From a virus, in IMG/VR virus record IMGVR_UViG_3300043411_000953, positions 1-35,157 of that record: DNA of 35,157 bases; one strand, 5' to 3'. Positions 1 through 7,463 of this stretch are shown here, piece after piece. Every line of letters begins with the position of its first letter. The stretch's first letter is position 1. The notes below the pieces were generated by a model. It was given only the letters and a program-made list of their open reading frames with translations. It ran no database searches and had not been told where the DNA came from. The translations under genes and the position numbers were made by a program.

Positions 1-92
1 ATAAGTCCGAATACTCCAACAACTATAAAGCTGAGTAGTATCCATTTTGTTAGGCTATGAGATGTTTGTACGCGTTGATAATTTTGTTTCAT
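1..92 (-). CDS. small membrane protein, 3' part outside window
   Basis: The ATG at 92-90 opens a frame that runs off the left window edge after about 30 codons. The N-terminus is polar and basic (MKQNYQRVQTSHSLTKW) and is followed by a hydrophobic run (ILLSFIVVGVFGL), so it is probably an inner-membrane protein with its N-terminus in the cytoplasm. A good ribosome binding site (AAAGGA, 8 nt before the ATG) supports the start. Small phage membrane proteins with a TSHSL-type start are familiar to me, but no function is known. It is the most distal leftward gene visible, directly after the pentapeptide-repeat gene. Confidence 0.6.
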   Translation of the reverse strand, partial: MKQNYQRVQTSHSLTKWILLSFIVVGVFGL

Positions 93-157
93 AATGTTTT
101 TCCTTTACTTGTTGATTATTGTTTCTTGTTGTTGTTCTTTACTATCCATTATACACC
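90..157. repeat. intercistronic direct repeat, copy A
   Basis: This 68-bp stretch matches 844-910 with roughly ten mismatches and a one-base gap. On the leftward strand each copy contains, in order, the 3' end of the upstream gene, a 14-codon micro-ORF, an AAAGGA ribosome binding site and the ATG of the next gene. The two copies bracket the pentapeptide-repeat gene exactly, which suggests duplication of a translation-coupling module or cassette insertion by recombination. Confidence 0.75.
105..149 (-). CDS. 14-residue micro-ORF between genes, copy A
   Basis: ATG at 149-147 overlaps the end of the pentapeptide-repeat gene and reads MDSKEQQQETIINK before a TAA whose last bases start the AAAGGA ribosome binding site of the next gene. 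A near copy (858-902) reads MDIKEPQQEKIINK in the same context. Coupling of ribosomes from one gene to the next is one possible role; a functional peptide is less likely. It may simply be a by-product of a duplicated spacer. Confidence 0.25.
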   Translation of the reverse strand: MDSKEQQQETIINK

Positions 158-846
158 TCTTCTACAAGCCTGTATGTAGCACCTTCTATCGTGATTTCTT
201 TAGGATTAGACAATCCTTCATCTATCTTGATACCCGATATTTCGTAGAATACTTCCGCATCAAAATTTGGTAGGCTTTTGATTTTGAGTTGTTCTTCACG
301 TGTAGCATTATCGTATGACTTTTCCCAGGCTTCTTGATATTCGTAGACTTTTAGATAACCGCCTGTAGTTTCGTATGTAGGGTGGTCTTGTTTTTCTAGG
401 TCTGTCATATCTTCTTTGTCTACCCATTCTGTTAGGTTGAAATATAACCATGATGGTATGTCTGCTTGTGCCCATTGTTCTCTGGTGCAGGGCTTGTTGA
501 AAGCGCTGAAACCCATTTCATCTATTGTCGAGAAGTGTCCTGTGGAATAGTTTGATGTAGACCAATACCCCGTAGAGTAATTGCCAGTAGAACGATACCC
601 CGTAGAACGATCGCCAGTAGACCAATCGCCAGTAGACCAATCGCCAGTAGAGTAATCGCCAGTAGAACAATGACCTGTAGACCTATTACCGGTAGACCAA
701 TCGCCAGTAGAATGATACCCCGTAGACCAATCGCCAGTAGAATAATTGCCAGTAGAATAATTGCCCGTAGAATGATAGCCCGTAGAACGATTACCCGTAG
801 AACAATCGCCAGTAGAATAATGGCCCGTGTTTGTTTTATTTACCAT
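142..846 (-). CDS. pentapeptide-repeat protein with STG core
   Basis: 234 residues. Residues 5-109 are 21 tandem pentapeptides of the form aromatic/Arg/Cys/His-S-T-G-Asp/Asn/His/Tyr, expected to fold as a right-handed quadrilateral beta-helix. Residues 110-234 form a separate acidic domain starting at FNKPCTREQW and containing LTEWVDKEDM and YETTGGYLK, a C-terminal region I associate with phage and prophage pentapeptide proteins of the NTGD type. Function of that family is unknown; DNA mimicry, as in Qnr/MfpA proteins, is only an analogy. The repeat DNA is a 15-bp minisatellite in which TCT-ACN-GG is constant while the flanking codons vary as NAT and mostly YRN. Start: AAAGGAAATAATT precedes the ATG. 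Confidence 0.85.
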   Translation of the reverse strand: MVNKTNTGHYSTGDCSTGNRSTGYHSTGNYSTGNYSTGDWSTGYHSTGDWSTGNRSTGHCSTGDYSTGDWSTGDWSTGDRSTGYRSTGNYSTGYWSTSNYSTGHFSTIDEMGFSAFNKPCTREQWAQADIPSWLYFNLTEWVDKEDMTDLEKQDHPTYETTGGYLKVYEYQEAWEKSYDNATREEQLKIKSLPNFDAEVFYEISGIKIDEGLSNPKEITIEGATYRLVEEVYNG

Positions 847-910
847 AATTATTTCCTTTACTTGTTTATTATTTTTTCTTGTTGCGGTTCTTTAATATCC
901 ATTAGACACC
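844..910. repeat. intercistronic direct repeat, copy B
   Basis: Second copy of the module described at 90-157. It covers the end of the 57-residue gene upstream, a 14-codon micro-ORF, the ribosome binding site and the start codon of the pentapeptide-repeat gene. Spacing between the copies equals one gene length, as expected if gene plus spacer was inserted or duplicated as a unit. Confidence 0.75.
858..902 (-). CDS. 14-residue micro-ORF between genes, copy B
   Basis: ATG at 902-900 lies inside the last codons of the preceding gene and the frame ends in TAA fused to the AAAGGA ribosome binding site of the pentapeptide-repeat gene. Its product would differ from that of 105-149 at three residues (Ile/Ser, Pro/Gln, Lys/Thr). 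Frame and length are conserved between the copies, which makes a translational role possible but not shown. Confidence 0.25.
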   Translation of the reverse strand: MDIKEPQQEKIINK

Positions 911-1065
911 CTCTGACCCTGTTTTAATCCCAAACGGTATGCTTCAAGTAAAGCAAAATAAGAGTTCATATTTTCCTCATGCTCCACGTTTGCTTTATGT
1001 AAAACCTTTGCTGACTCTTTAAGTTTTTTATACGCTTCTTCTATATGATCTATCTGTTTTTCCAT
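892..1065 (-). CDS. 57-residue helical hypothetical protein
   Basis: ATG at 1065-1063, four bases after the stop of the upstream gene, so probably translationally coupled. The product is charged and helical (MEKQIDHIEEAYKKLKES at the N-terminus, SYFALLEAYRLGLKQGQRV near the end), with no Cys, signal peptide or membrane segment. I do not recognise a family. It fits exactly between neighbours in the same orientation, which is the main reason to accept it. Confidence 0.6.
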   Translation of the reverse strand: MEKQIDHIEEAYKKLKESAKVLHKANVEHEENMNSYFALLEAYRLGLKQGQRVSNGY

Positions 1066-1069
1066 TGTT

Positions 1070-1252
1070 CTATACGCCTTCTACAATATTTTTAATAGAT
1101 TCAAACACTTCTTGTCTCCAATATGTAGGGTTAGCAGTAGGATTTGAATATTCAAGGTTTTTATCTATGACTTCTTTGATTTGTTTTAGTTGTCGTTCTG
1201 TTAATAGTCGGCAATCTGCATGGATGTCAGCTATCGGTTTTATCTCGTTCAT
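1070..1252 (-). CDS. 60-residue hypothetical protein
   Basis: The start overlaps the stop of the zinc-ribbon gene upstream in an ATGA arrangement, and AAGGAG lies 6 bases before the ATG. The product has a helical LLTERQLKQIKEVIDK segment, suggestive of a small helix-turn-helix or coiled structure, but no recognisable motif. It is part of a leftward series with ATGA or few-base junctions. Confidence 0.6.
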   Translation of the reverse strand: MNEIKPIADIHADCRLLTERQLKQIKEVIDKNLEYSNPTANPTYWRQEVFESIKNIVEGV

Positions 1253-1419
1253 TTATTTGTCTCCTTGCTTTCTGTGTAAACTTTGACCACTGACATTTCA
1301 TCTGCACATTTCTGTGCATAATATTCAAACACACAGTCCTTACAAGTGCTGTCCATTGTGAGCGTTGCCCAATCCCCACAGTCAGTACAAGCTCCGACTT
1401 GGTAAAGTTGTTGTGTCAT
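1249..1419 (-). CDS. 56-residue zinc-ribbon-like protein
   Basis: ATG at 1419-1417 overlaps the upstream stop (ATGA) and its own TGA overlaps the next ATG, so it sits seamlessly in the operon. The sequence contains two CxxC knuckles, CTDC at residues 11-14 and CKDC at 26-29, with a spacing typical of a single structural zinc site. Such mini zinc ribbons in phages often contact nucleic acid or RNA polymerase; here that is inference. One additional Cys follows at residue 38. Confidence 0.65.
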   Translation of the reverse strand: MTQQLYQVGACTDCGDWATLTMDSTCKDCVFEYYAQKCADEMSVVKVYTESKETNK

Positions 1420-1670
1420 TTTGGTAGATCCTTTATACGTACATCGTCACTGGTGTATAGAATTAGACCTTTGATTATCCTTGTACCATCATCTTCTACA
1501 ATATCTTCTAACTCAGCAATGCCTCCAGAACTGTCGGAACATATGTATCCTGGGATACCTAGAGCTTCTAAATGTTCATAATGGTCACACGTAGTATTAT
1601 CGTTATATAAAATAACGGGGTCTGTGTCTTGTAGATCCTCTAATAATATTTTTAATTCTTTTACGTCCAT
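1416..1670 (-). CDS. 84-residue acidic hypothetical protein
   Basis: Starts MDVKELKILLEDLQDTDPVILYND, an alternating helix-strand pattern, and has a DSSGGIAELEDIVEDDG centre. It is rich in Asp and Glu and has no signal peptide. The fold could be a small alpha/beta domain; the family is not recognised, although the opening resembles small phage proteins with a 'L..L.D.DPV' start. The stop overlaps the downstream ATG by four bases. Confidence 0.65.
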   Translation of the reverse strand: MDVKELKILLEDLQDTDPVILYNDNTTCDHYEHLEALGIPGYICSDSSGGIAELEDIVEDDGTRIIKGLILYTSDDVRIKDLPK

Positions 1671-1676
1671 TTTAAA

Positions 1677-1805
1677 CTACCTTTTAAACATATTTTCTAT
1701 AAATTTTACACCTGCTATATATATAACACAAGACATTATAATTAAAATAGCAATTTTTGTCTCGTCTAAAATTTCTATCAATTGTGATGCTTGTTCATGT
1801 GTCAT
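1677..1805 (-). CDS. 42-residue single-pass membrane peptide
   Basis: ATG at 1805-1803 overlaps the end of the preceding gene by 11 bases (ATGACAC). A polar N-terminal half (MTHEQASQLIEILDET) is followed by one hydrophobic segment (IAILIIMSCVIYIAGV) and a short basic tail ending FKR. The layout suits a small inner-membrane protein with the basic end inside. No family is recognised; such peptides near lysis or host-takeover genes can be antiholin- or exclusion-like, but nothing here proves that. Confidence 0.55.
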   Translation of the reverse strand: MTHEQASQLIEILDETKIAILIIMSCVIYIAGVKFIENMFKR

Positions 1806-2064
1806 CAGATACCCTTTCGAAACATGCCATAAATATATCCACTGGTACAAAATTATTTATTTTATCTTCATCTTGATTATTTGTGTTTATGAAAGATACA
1901 GTGCTCACAATATCTCCTAAATTAGTTGGGTTTAGGTGGTGCGAACACTCTTGGACTATCACTATTATGCCTTCTTCAAGAGTACTAATTTCTAGCTGTG
2001 GAGTTCGTGAAAGTTGATCTATAGAGCATAGTGATATATATTCTTGCCCCTCTATTATTTTCAT
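1795..2064 (-). CDS. 89-residue hypothetical protein
   Basis: Overlaps its upstream neighbour by four bases (ATGA). The product begins MKIIEGQEYISLCSIDQL and is predicted to be mostly beta-strand with no membrane segment. Two Cys residues and a HH pair (ECSHHLNP) occur but not in a recognised metal motif. Function unknown. Confidence 0.65.
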   Translation of the reverse strand: MKIIEGQEYISLCSIDQLSRTPQLEISTLEEGIIVIVQECSHHLNPTNLGDIVSTVSFINTNNQDEDKINNFVPVDIFMACFERVSDDT

Positions 2065-2861
2065 TTTGAGTACGTCCTTGCATAGGATAAAACAAGATTA
2101 GATACTGCTTCTAAGCGAGTATCACCAAAGCCTGTAGGGGAGATTTGTGGATTTTGATAATCATCAGGATTAACTGCACATATCTTGTTGCCATCTGTGT
2201 AAAAACGGATTCCGAATTGTTCCTCTACTTCGTCTTTTTGAAGGGTTGGTTCTGTGACGGGAGTGGACTTTGCCTTTATGACTTCTTGTTTTAATGCTTC
2301 ATTTTCTTTACGTAAAGTTTCTCGTTCTTGGGCATCTGCTTGTTTTTGTAGTTGTGCTTCTACTAATTGTTTTTCATGTTCTTCATGTCGGAGTTTGCGT
2401 CCTGCTAAAAGATCGTTGAAGTCCGGTGGAGAAAGAGTAGCTAAGTTCTCTGGGATTTCTGGTAGCTCGGGGTCGATTTGATAAGGAAGAAGTTGGTTGG
2501 TACGTTCATTGGTTATTTGGAGAATACGCTTTTCTTCTTGTATTTCTGCGAACTTTTCTTTTTGTTTTAATTGTTCTTCGAGATCCTGTGCGGAGGTTTT
2601 AATTTTGTTCCACACAGAGTCAACAGCCTTGTTATAAGCTAAGGCATCTTCTTTTAATGCTTTTTTTACTTTTTCTGCACTTGTACGTATCTTTTGTATC
2701 TCTTTACGTAGTGTGCCTGCCTCTTGCATCTGTTGGGTATCTTGTATGGATGTGACTACTATTGCATTTATCTGTTTCTGGTAGTTTGCGACGTCTAGGT
2801 CAAATTGGGCGAGCTGTTGTGTTGCTCTGTCTTCTGGTTTTATTACTTCTATTTGTGTCAT
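2061..2861 (-). CDS. coiled-coil phage protein, DUF1351-like
   Basis: 266 residues. About residues 45-125 are an uninterrupted charged helix (LRKEIQKIRTSAEKVKKAL, later DLEEQLKQKEKFAEIQEEK), followed by a Pro-rich linker (PELPEIPENLATLSPPDF), a second coiled coil with QADAQERETLRKENEALKQEV, and a small C-terminal domain. This architecture resembles DUF1351 proteins, which often lie next to recombination genes such as RecT/ERF or exonucleases; no such partner is visible here. The start has a weak AAAGAGAA ribosome binding site. Confidence 0.7.
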   Translation of the reverse strand: MTQIEVIKPEDRATQQLAQFDLDVANYQKQINAIVVTSIQDTQQMQEAGTLRKEIQKIRTSAEKVKKALKEDALAYNKAVDSVWNKIKTSAQDLEEQLKQKEKFAEIQEEKRILQITNERTNQLLPYQIDPELPEIPENLATLSPPDFNDLLAGRKLRHEEHEKQLVEAQLQKQADAQERETLRKENEALKQEVIKAKSTPVTEPTLQKDEVEEQFGIRFYTDGNKICAVNPDDYQNPQISPTGFGDTRLEAVSNLVLSYARTYSK

Positions 2862-2879
2862 TTTTGTATGTTCTCTTTC

Positions 2880-3302
2880 TTAGTTAGATGTTTTTAGGTC
2901 AATGTCTGGGATAATTGTTTGCGGTTTGAATATTACTTTGTAATGGTATGGGTCTGATTTTATTGCGTCTGTCTGTTCAACAAAATAAGAGACGTTATCA
3001 CTAAGTCCGAGGTAATGTTTTTTATATGTGTCTTCTTCTATTTTACATGTTACTTCTAATTGGTTTTCGCCTACGTCTGGTTGTATTGAACATTTACCTT
3101 CTATGGTCATGAGATATGTGTCTGTAATCCCGTTAAAGAAAATAATGCGTCTTTGTACTTTGAATTGGTCTGCATCTTTTGAGAGATTGTGAGACACTAC
3201 ATCTGCGTCTGATGAAAAGGCTGTAAGTGTGAGTGTAAGTGTGAGTGTGAGTGTTAGTGTGAGCACTAAAAGTATTAGTGTGATTATTAATTTCTTTTTC
3301 AC
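2880..3302 (-). CDS. secreted beta-sandwich protein, no lipobox
   Basis: 140 residues. Signal sequence MKKKLIITLILLV continues into seven Leu-Thr dipeptides. The mature part (SDADVVSHNLSKDADQF, QRRIIFFNGITDTYLMTIEG, HYLGLSDNVSYFVEQTDA, FKPQTIIPDID) strongly resembles the small beta-sandwich lipoproteins of actinophages, from memory. Those normally carry a lipobox Cys before SDADVV; here the junction is LTAFSSDADVV with no Cys, so the protein would be cleaved by signal peptidase I or remain membrane-anchored. A role at the envelope, such as superinfection exclusion, is a guess. The Leu-Thr stretch is encoded by a degenerate hexanucleotide repeat. Confidence 0.75.
   Translation of the reverse strand: MKKKLIITLILLVLTLTLTLTLTLTLTAFSSDADVVSHNLSKDADQFKVQRRIIFFNGITDTYLMTIEGKCSIQPDVGENQLEVTCKIEEDTYKKHYLGLSDNVSYFVEQTDAIKSDPYHYKVIFKPQTIIPDIDLKTSN
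3220..3262. repeat. hexanucleotide repeat in signal-peptide codons
   Basis: Seven consecutive six-base units (CTC/CTT/CTA followed by ACA on the coding strand) encode Leu-Thr seven times within the hydrophobic core of the signal sequence of 2880-3302. Gain or loss of units would keep the frame and change only the length of the membrane-spanning region. Confidence 0.8.
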
Positions 3303-3316
3303 GTTATTTCTCTTTC

Positions 3317-3652
3317 TTAGTCGAACACTCTTTGTGTGAGTTTTGTGAATGGGTTGTATTCTGTCTTCTCACTAATTTTGTATGTGCCTGGTGTGATTAC
3401 TATGCTCTCGTGGTTTTTATAGTCTTTTTTATGTACTAATAGTGCTTCTTCGTAAAGTCTCACAAACATCCCGTTATGAGTCATTATTTGGTCAAACTCA
3501 GTTGTTGACTCAATAACATGGTGGTGTCCAGTTTCTGAGTGACCTACTATACACTCTTTACATGCGTTGGTATCGTTGGTGGGAAGCTCTCCTGTATATG
3601 GAGTTAAAGCTATCTCTCCATGATTTACTGTGTTTTTGTTATTTTTTATCAT
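3317..3652 (-). CDS. conserved phage protein, GHSETGHHHV motif
   Basis: 111 residues starting MIKNNKNTVNHGEIALTP; a longer frame upstream overlaps the neighbouring gene and is not used. Landmarks are GEIALTP, VGHSETGHHHVIES, LVHKKDYKNHESIVITPGTY and the C-terminal YNPFTKLTQRVFD. A family with GH-x-H, a downstream H-E/H-x-x-I-x-x-PG-x-Y and a final E-Y-x-P segment is common in phages and actinobacterial plasmids, without known biochemistry. The His cluster suggests metal binding. It follows the 348-residue gene with a five-base gap. Confidence 0.75.
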   Translation of the reverse strand: MIKNNKNTVNHGEIALTPYTGELPTNDTNACKECIVGHSETGHHHVIESTTEFDQIMTHNGMFVRLYEEALLVHKKDYKNHESIVITPGTYKISEKTEYNPFTKLTQRVFD

Positions 3653-3657
3653 TGTTT

Positions 3658-4704
3658 TTACCCTTCTATTGATGTTAAATATTGTTCTTTTGTCCAACCA
3701 AAAGCGGTTGCTTGTGCTAAGTCTGCGTCTTTTTGTTCTCCTATCTGTGGGTCTACCCATTCTATATAATAATCTGACTGTGAGGGGTGTTTCATTTTCA
3801 TACAATATTGGGTGGTATCAAATGTGGGGGGCTGTAACCCTGTCACGGCTTGATGGAACTTTCGCACTTCATATAGGACTGTTTCTTGATTAAAAGCATA
3901 AGGCATATTCTTTTGGCAATATTCATTGCCGTACTTTGCTCGAAGGGTTTTATACTTTGTACCTGTTGAGATTTCTATTGCACCAATACCTTTTAGCATA
4001 ATATCTGGGTCCATCATAGAAACAGCAACAGCTCGTTTTTCGGCTGTCATATGTATGTCAGTAAGGTCTGAGAATGTTATTTTTCTGTTAATTATTTTAT
4101 TATAAGTTCGTTTATCGAAAATAACATTTTGTAATACATAACCACCCCAACCACTAGGAAACTCGATCGCTTTGCCATGATCGTAATGGACCATTCCATC
4201 TTGTATCACTAATCGCTTAGGTTTTTCACAAAGCAATATTTCGTTATCTTTAAAAGATCCCCAATATGAGTGTGTACTAGCTTCTAGAAATGTCTTATTA
4301 TTAAAGGAATATACATCATTGTGCATCTTTGACTGTATGGCTTCTGACGCTTTGATGTCAACTATATTTTCACTGTAGTATATTTCACGTTTATAGTATG
4401 CTCTTTCCATACTACAAGGCGTATCTTCTAAACATGGATTTTGGGAACATATATTTTTTATTTCTTCGAGCATGATATTTTTGATTATTGAGGCACAAAA
4501 TTCTTGATCTTGCTGAGTTACCAACCACTCCATCTCAGGTCTGTATCTCTCAGTGCGACTAAAACCTAATGCGGTTTTACGTTTTTTAATAGCTTTAAAC
4601 ATTTTTACTGGATCTTTGAACCATTTGAATTTAAAAGGTCCTTGTAATCCCATCTCGTTAAAAGCTTTTACATAAAGTTGCTCTGCTATGGTGTGATGTT
4701 GCAT
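3658..4704 (-). CDS. DUF6745-like protein
   Basis: 348 residues. The N-terminal part (about 1-130) is helical and charged. Residues 165-255 read like the DUF6745 core: IQDGMVHYDHGKAIEFPSGW, then VIFDKRTYNKIINRKITFSDL and a helix equivalent to the usual 'N.EVR..M...YG' (AEKRAVAVSMMDPDIML). That domain contains MORN-like 'display' residues and often accompanies pentapeptide-repeat proteins; its function is unknown. The assignment is from pattern memory and moderate. Start ATG overlaps nothing; it abuts the stop of the FmdB gene directly. Confidence 0.6.
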   Translation of the reverse strand: MQHHTIAEQLYVKAFNEMGLQGPFKFKWFKDPVKMFKAIKKRKTALGFSRTERYRPEMEWLVTQQDQEFCASIIKNIMLEEIKNICSQNPCLEDTPCSMERAYYKREIYYSENIVDIKASEAIQSKMHNDVYSFNNKTFLEASTHSYWGSFKDNEILLCEKPKRLVIQDGMVHYDHGKAIEFPSGWGGYVLQNVIFDKRTYNKIINRKITFSDLTDIHMTAEKRAVAVSMMDPDIMLKGIGAIEISTGTKYKTLRAKYGNEYCQKNMPYAFNQETVLYEVRKFHQAVTGLQPPTFDTTQYCMKMKHPSQSDYYIEWVDPQIGEQKDADLAQATAFGWTKEQYLTSIEG

Positions 4705-4896
4705 CTATTTATCCTTCCTATTATCAGTTTTATAAAAACCTTCGGATTTAAAATGGGTTGGTGCTGGTGAGAAAAGTTGAGTCGTGGGTTCGTAACATTC
4801 TTGACAATTTGGAGGTGTTGTGTCTTTGGCGTGGATGGATCTATGGATTGTTGTTGTGGTTTTGCATTTATGGCATATATAGTCGTAATTAGGCAT
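4705..4896 (-). CDS. FmdB-type zinc-ribbon protein
   Basis: 63 residues starting at MPNYDYIC; an earlier in-frame ATG at 4932 is rejected because the family begins at M-P-x-Y-x-Y-x-C. Cys residues C8, C11, C31 and C34 form the zinc ribbon, followed by EPTTQLFSPAPTHFKSEGFY, a tail typical of actinobacterial FmdB-like proteins. FmdB homologues are thought to act as small regulators, but the biochemical role is unproven. The start overlaps the end of the upstream gene by eight bases (AATGCCTAA), suggesting coupling. Confidence 0.85.
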   Translation of the reverse strand: MPNYDYICHKCKTTTTIHRSIHAKDTTPPNCQECYEPTTQLFSPAPTHFKSEGFYKTDNRKDK

Positions 4897-5518
4897 TTTC
4901 GGTGCTTTCTTCTGATGTTTCACGTGGAGCAATTTCTATTGATGAATTTCGTACAGCTTCCATTGCACTTCTCCACACAGTCATGAAGTCGTCGATATTG
5001 TCATCGTCGATATTGTCATCGTCGATATTGTTTTTACATGTGTAAAGGGGGAGATGGGGGTTTGGTGTTTGAATGTCGTGGTATTGAAGAAGTCCTTCAT
5101 AATGTTTTTTCCAAAGAGCACCAAGGAAATGTTCCAAGAGTGCGATAACAGGAAGAAGTCCTTCACCTGGTTGGATTGGACCTGCGTCAATTATAAGGTC
5201 GTGGTAGTTAATTGAAATATCAAAATAATCTTCATGTGGGGCAATTAGGAGTGAGATGTTTCTATATGGGCCAATTGGTGGCACGGAAATGGTTGCAAAT
5301 CCGTGATCGGGGTTATAATCGGGATCTGTTATGGGATCTGTGTGTGTAGAAAGGGGGAGTCTTTCTGTAAATTGGAAGATAAGATCTTCGAGTTGGCGCT
5401 TCTTTCCCGTAATTTGTGGGAAGGGTTCGCGGTCGTGGTAGGGTTCTGGCTCTGTTTCGGGGAAAAGAGCGTCTATTTGGTCTATAAATGTTTGTGCTTT
5501 TTGTGTTGTTTTTGTCAT
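4889..5518 (-). CDS. 209-residue acidic hypothetical protein
   Basis: Acidic product beginning MTKTTQKAQTFIDQIDALFP. The central part (GFATISVPPIGPYRNISLLI, EDYFDISINYHDLIID) is predicted beta-rich, then a helix (LLPVIALLEHFLGALW) and a variable acidic tail containing NIDDD repeated in tandem. No family recognised. A short tandem DNA repeat lies in the 3' part. Its end overlaps the FmdB gene by eight bases. Confidence 0.65.
   Translation of the reverse strand: MTKTTQKAQTFIDQIDALFPETEPEPYHDREPFPQITGKKRQLEDLIFQFTERLPLSTHTDPITDPDYNPDHGFATISVPPIGPYRNISLLIAPHEDYFDISINYHDLIIDAGPIQPGEGLLPVIALLEHFLGALWKKHYEGLLQYHDIQTPNPHLPLYTCKNNIDDDNIDDDNIDDFMTVWRSAMEAVRNSSIEIAPRETSEESTENA
4988..5029. repeat. 15-bp tandem repeat encoding NIDDD
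   Basis: About two and a half in-frame copies of a 15-bp unit (GTCGATATTGTCATC on the plus strand) encode NIDDDNIDDDNIDD within the acidic tail of the 209-residue protein. Unit loss or gain is frame-neutral. Confidence 0.75.
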
Positions 5519-5539
5519 TTGTGTGTATATATCCTTTGG

Positions 5540-5815
5540 TTATTGTTGTATATAAAAAACTACTTGAGACCATTCGTCATCAGGGTTATCTGAGGCAGTT
5601 ATGCAGTATCCGTAGTGCATACCTAAGAGTTCTGCTTGATAAACATTATCTGCTCTTATAGTTCGATCAACTCTTACGTATTGAAATTGTTGTGCTATTT
5701 TTAGTGTAGCGTCAAGAAGTCCCATTTCGTAACCTGCTACAAATGAAGCGTCATCAAATATTCCTCCTTTTGATTTTACGTTAGTGAATGGCATTGCTAA
5801 TTCGTGTTCTGACAT
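5540..5815 (-). CDS. conserved 91-residue phage protein
   Basis: Start at MSEHELAMPF, preceded by GGAAG 8 bases upstream; the frame continues further upstream without a ribosome binding site. Landmarks are LAMPFTNVKSKGG, DDASFVAGYEMGLLDATL and a C-terminal ASDNPDDEWSQVVF. This layout matches a small family I recall from actinobacteria and their phages (F/VAG..MG.LDA..., then a DDEW-type C-terminal strand), annotated only as hypothetical. No signal peptide. Confidence 0.7.
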   Translation of the reverse strand: MSEHELAMPFTNVKSKGGIFDDASFVAGYEMGLLDATLKIAQQFQYVRVDRTIRADNVYQAELLGMHYGYCITASDNPDDEWSQVVFYIQQ

Positions 5816-5892
5816 TTTATTTCTTCCTTCACTTTCTGATGTTATTTTTACCCTATTACATATTAAAAAATTTAACAAGGATTTTTTTTAAT

Positions 5893-7199
<1,307 letters not shown>

Positions 7200-7463
7200 T
7201 TTTCCCTTTATTTGATGTTATTAGCCCTTTTTGAGGGGTGTTTTTTCTATAGATCCATAATAACTTAGAGGATTAAGATTGTCAAGTTATTCGTAAAACC
7301 CCTGGTAAATGTTGTTTTTTTAAAAACATGTTCTTACAGCCCCCCTCTCTTCTCTTTTTTTTATGTTTACTATAGAAAAGAAGTAATATAGGTAAAGGGG
7401 GGTCTGACCTGGGGGGATGGATTTTTTTTGATGTAAAAAAGCTGTAATGGCGCGGTAAAGTGG
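7200..7463. other. intergenic region, possible replication origin
   Basis: 264 bp between the primase and helicase genes with no ORF. It holds the helicase promoter, a weak AT-rich inverted repeat at 7313-7328 (TGTTTTT/AAAAACA), and G6 tracts at 7397-7402 and 7411-7416 flanking GGTCTGACC-like symmetry, plus a C6 tract at 7340-7345. Such G/C runs stand out in this AT-rich DNA. Location next to prim-pol and helicase makes an origin plausible, but no iterons are evident. Confidence 0.35.
7257..7285 (-). promoter_or_regulatory. sigma70-type promoter for helicase gene
   Basis: On the minus strand TTGACA (7285-7280) and TATTAT (7262-7257) are separated by exactly 17 bp. Transcription would start about 50 bases upstream of the helicase ATG at 7199. 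The -35 element is a perfect consensus. Confidence 0.65.

Noticed and set aside
542-846. Pentapeptide minisatellite as a diversity-generating retroelement target
   Set aside because: No reverse transcriptase or template repeat is visible, and variation is between repeats within a gene rather than adenine-directed at one site.
670-927. Plus-strand ORF of 85 codons opposite the pentapeptide gene
   Set aside because: It is only the antisense reading of the 15-bp repeats (Arg/Ile-rich repeats), with no ribosome binding site or family.
3653-3805. N-terminal extension of the GHSETGHHHV protein
   Set aside because: It overlaps the 3' end of the DUF6745-like gene in another frame and has no ribosome binding site; the conserved part starts at MIKNNK.
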